Shown here: positions 63,148-64,000 of the stretch, one piece after another
How positions within the stretch are numbered: the first letter of the stretch is position 1
Layout: every line of letters begins with the position of its first letter
Assembly: GCA_050185825.1 (NCBI GenBank)
Contig: JBFWZA010000013.1
Location: forward strand, 1 to 64,000
Direction of reading: 5' to 3'
Length of the DNA stretch: 64,000 bases
Source: SZUA-309 sp050185825
GTDB taxonomy: Bacteria; Pseudomonadota; Gammaproteobacteria; Pseudomonadales; Azotimanducaceae
The notes under the pieces: generated by a model
Seen by the model: the letters and a program-made list of their open reading frames with translations, nothing else
The model's database searches: none
Told to the model about the DNA's origin: nothing
Position numbers and translations under genes: made by a program

Positions 63148-63504
63148 ATGACACTCAAACGCTATGTCACCGAGATGGGCATGGGCACCGACGTGCACGG
63201 CGGCGATTACACCAAGGCCGCCCGGCGCGCGGTGTCGGATGCCATCCGCCATTCCAGCCTCAACTTCTTCCGCACCCTCGGCAAGTCGCCCGCCGACATG
63301 AAGATCACGGTGCGCATCGGCGTGCAGGCGCCCGATCAGCTGGACCTCGAGGCCATCGCCGCGGAGTTTCCCTACGGCGAGGTGACGGTGGTACCTGTCC
63401 TCGGGGGTCTGGATGTACCGGAAGAACCGGGCCGCGCCGGCGACCCCGGCATCGACAAGCTCGTGATCGCCAACGCGGCCGTGCTGGTCTGCCTGGAGGA
63501 TTAG
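63148..63504 (+). CDS. Lin0512 family protein
   Basis: 118 aa. KRYVTEMGMGTDVHGGDYTKAARRAVSDAIRHSSLNFF is the Lin0512 signature, and the acidic, compact C-terminal half is typical. Ring-shaped oligomers are likely by analogy to family members; function unknown. 18 bp after the lactonase-like gene, so probably the same transcript. Confidence 0.85.
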   Translation: MTLKRYVTEMGMGTDVHGGDYTKAARRAVSDAIRHSSLNFFRTLGKSPADMKITVRIGVQAPDQLDLEAIAAEFPYGEVTVVPVLGGLDVPEEPGRAGDPGIDKLVIANAAVLVCLED

Positions 63505-63554
63505 AGCCCCCTGCCCATGCTCACGATGATGGCTCCCCGATAGATTTTCCCGAC

Positions 63555-63615
63555 CTCCCTGGTCCAACTGCCCACACATCCCGTTCTGTACGGGATTTCG
63601 ACAGCAACCAGGGAG
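63555..63615 (+). promoter_or_regulatory. Nested hairpin that hides a ribosome binding site
   Basis: CTCCCTGGT (63555-63563) pairs perfectly with ACCAGGGAG (63607-63615). Inside is a second stem ATCCCGT/ACGGGAT (63578-63584 with 63590-63596). The right outer arm contains the GGGAG that serves as Shine-Dalgarno for the ATG at 63623. The stem could be a thermosensor, a protein-binding site, or the terminator of the upstream operon reused as a leader. Confidence 0.55.
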
Positions 63616-63622
63616 AAGAGAG

Positions 63623-64000
63623 ATGCTGGATTTACGCGGGTTGATTGCCCTGCTCGTCGCCGGACTCGGGCTCTGCGCCGCCAACGCGAATGCCGCCCAC
63701 TACCGCTACGGGGCGTGCAGCCAGCACGCCAAACTCATGCTTTATGCCTGCTTCGCGGACCGGGCGGACGACTATCTCGTCCATCGGGCCGACTGTGCCT
63801 ACGTCACCGCCGCCGAGGACGAACGCGAGTGCCTGCTGGATGCTCGAGCGGAACGGGCGGAAAAAGCCGACGAGTGCAATGAGGTCTATGCCGCCAGGCT
63901 GGACCTGTGCGACCTGGTGGGTGAACGCCGGTACGACATCGCCTTCGAGCCGGAGGACTTCGTCGATCCCAACGACATCGGTGACAGCGTCGACCCGAAC
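63623..64000 (+). CDS. Secreted Cys-containing hypothetical protein, truncated by window end
   Basis: 126 codons are visible with no stop. Signal peptide MLDLRGLIALLVAGLGLCAA... cleaved after NANA. The mature part is helical and acidic with regularly placed Cys (GACSQH, YACFADR, ADCAYV, RECLLD, DECNEV, LDLCDLV), perhaps three disulfides, then FVDPNDIGDSVDPN. This resembles the N-terminal region of unassigned secreted proteobacterial proteins. Preceded by GGGAGAAGAGAG. C-terminus outside the window. Confidence 0.75.
   Translation, partial: MLDLRGLIALLVAGLGLCAANANAAHYRYGACSQHAKLMLYACFADRADDYLVHRADCAYVTAAEDERECLLDARAERAEKADECNEVYAARLDLCDLVGERRYDIAFEPEDFVDPNDIGDSVDPN

Overview
The window is most likely chromosomal DNA from a high-GC (about 65% by eye) Gammaproteobacterium, probably marine or free-living. 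Supporting evidence: a split PntAA/PntAB/PntB transhydrogenase, a TRAP dicarboxylate-type importer, OmpR/EnvZ-type two-component genes, an Lpp-like lipoprotein beside an ErfK-type L,D-transpeptidase, and DUF5666 lipoproteins. The mevalonate operon is less usual for the class. The genus cannot be named from sequence alone. No rRNA, tRNA, CRISPR array, complete insertion sequence or replication origin was recognised.

Layout. 1-700: the edge of an integron cassette array. It has a complete attC-like site, one whole cassette (P-loop kinase) and the start of a second cassette whose product begins like elongation factor Ts. 855-12070: housekeeping and metabolism (membrane protein, APH-like kinase, pntAA-pntAB-pntB, dctPQM, a tandem pair of ArsA-like ATPases, a MaoC/PurN-like pair behind a short inverted-repeat element). 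12077-18665: five minus-strand genes made of a duplicated DUF6502 + DUF5666-lipoprotein module, with a strong palindromic operator. 18731-21109: an alpha/beta hydrolase-OsmC fusion and a HisN/IMPase-like phosphatase, separated by a candidate sigma54-driven small RNA.

21110-28100 is a clearly lower-GC island. It encodes a membrane class III nucleotide cyclase, a PilZ-PilZ-acyltransferase (N-acyl amino acid synthase-like), an RND/MMPL exporter, a SAM methyltransferase and a CqsS/LqsS-like six-TM histidine kinase. Together these look like make, modify, export and sense functions for an acylated signal, with inputs from cyclic nucleotides. This is the best candidate for an undescribed system.

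28859-41143: hydrolases, MATE exporter, PlsC acyltransferase, two MDR oxidoreductases, an amidase, then a mevalonate operon (mvaD, phosphomevalonate kinase, and a single polypeptide fusing HMG-CoA reductase to mevalonate kinase). 41172-50653: a repeat protein, an Lpp-like lipoprotein facing its likely L,D-transpeptidase, a MaoC dehydratase, a Cpx-like kinase/regulator pair divergent from a CpxP/Spy-like gene, an ICMT-like methyltransferase, an amidase and a GlcD-type flavoprotein. 50753-59828: a methyltransferase, an ABC permease fused to an M1 peptidase with its ATPase, a PIG-L deacetylase, a Nudix hydrolase, and an arsenic-type locus (ArsI-like dioxygenase with CC repeats, ArsR, ACR3). 59814-64000: sulfotransferase, sodium/solute symporter with a small partner, AHL-lactonase-like lipoprotein, Lin0512 protein, and a truncated secreted protein behind an RBS-masking hairpin.
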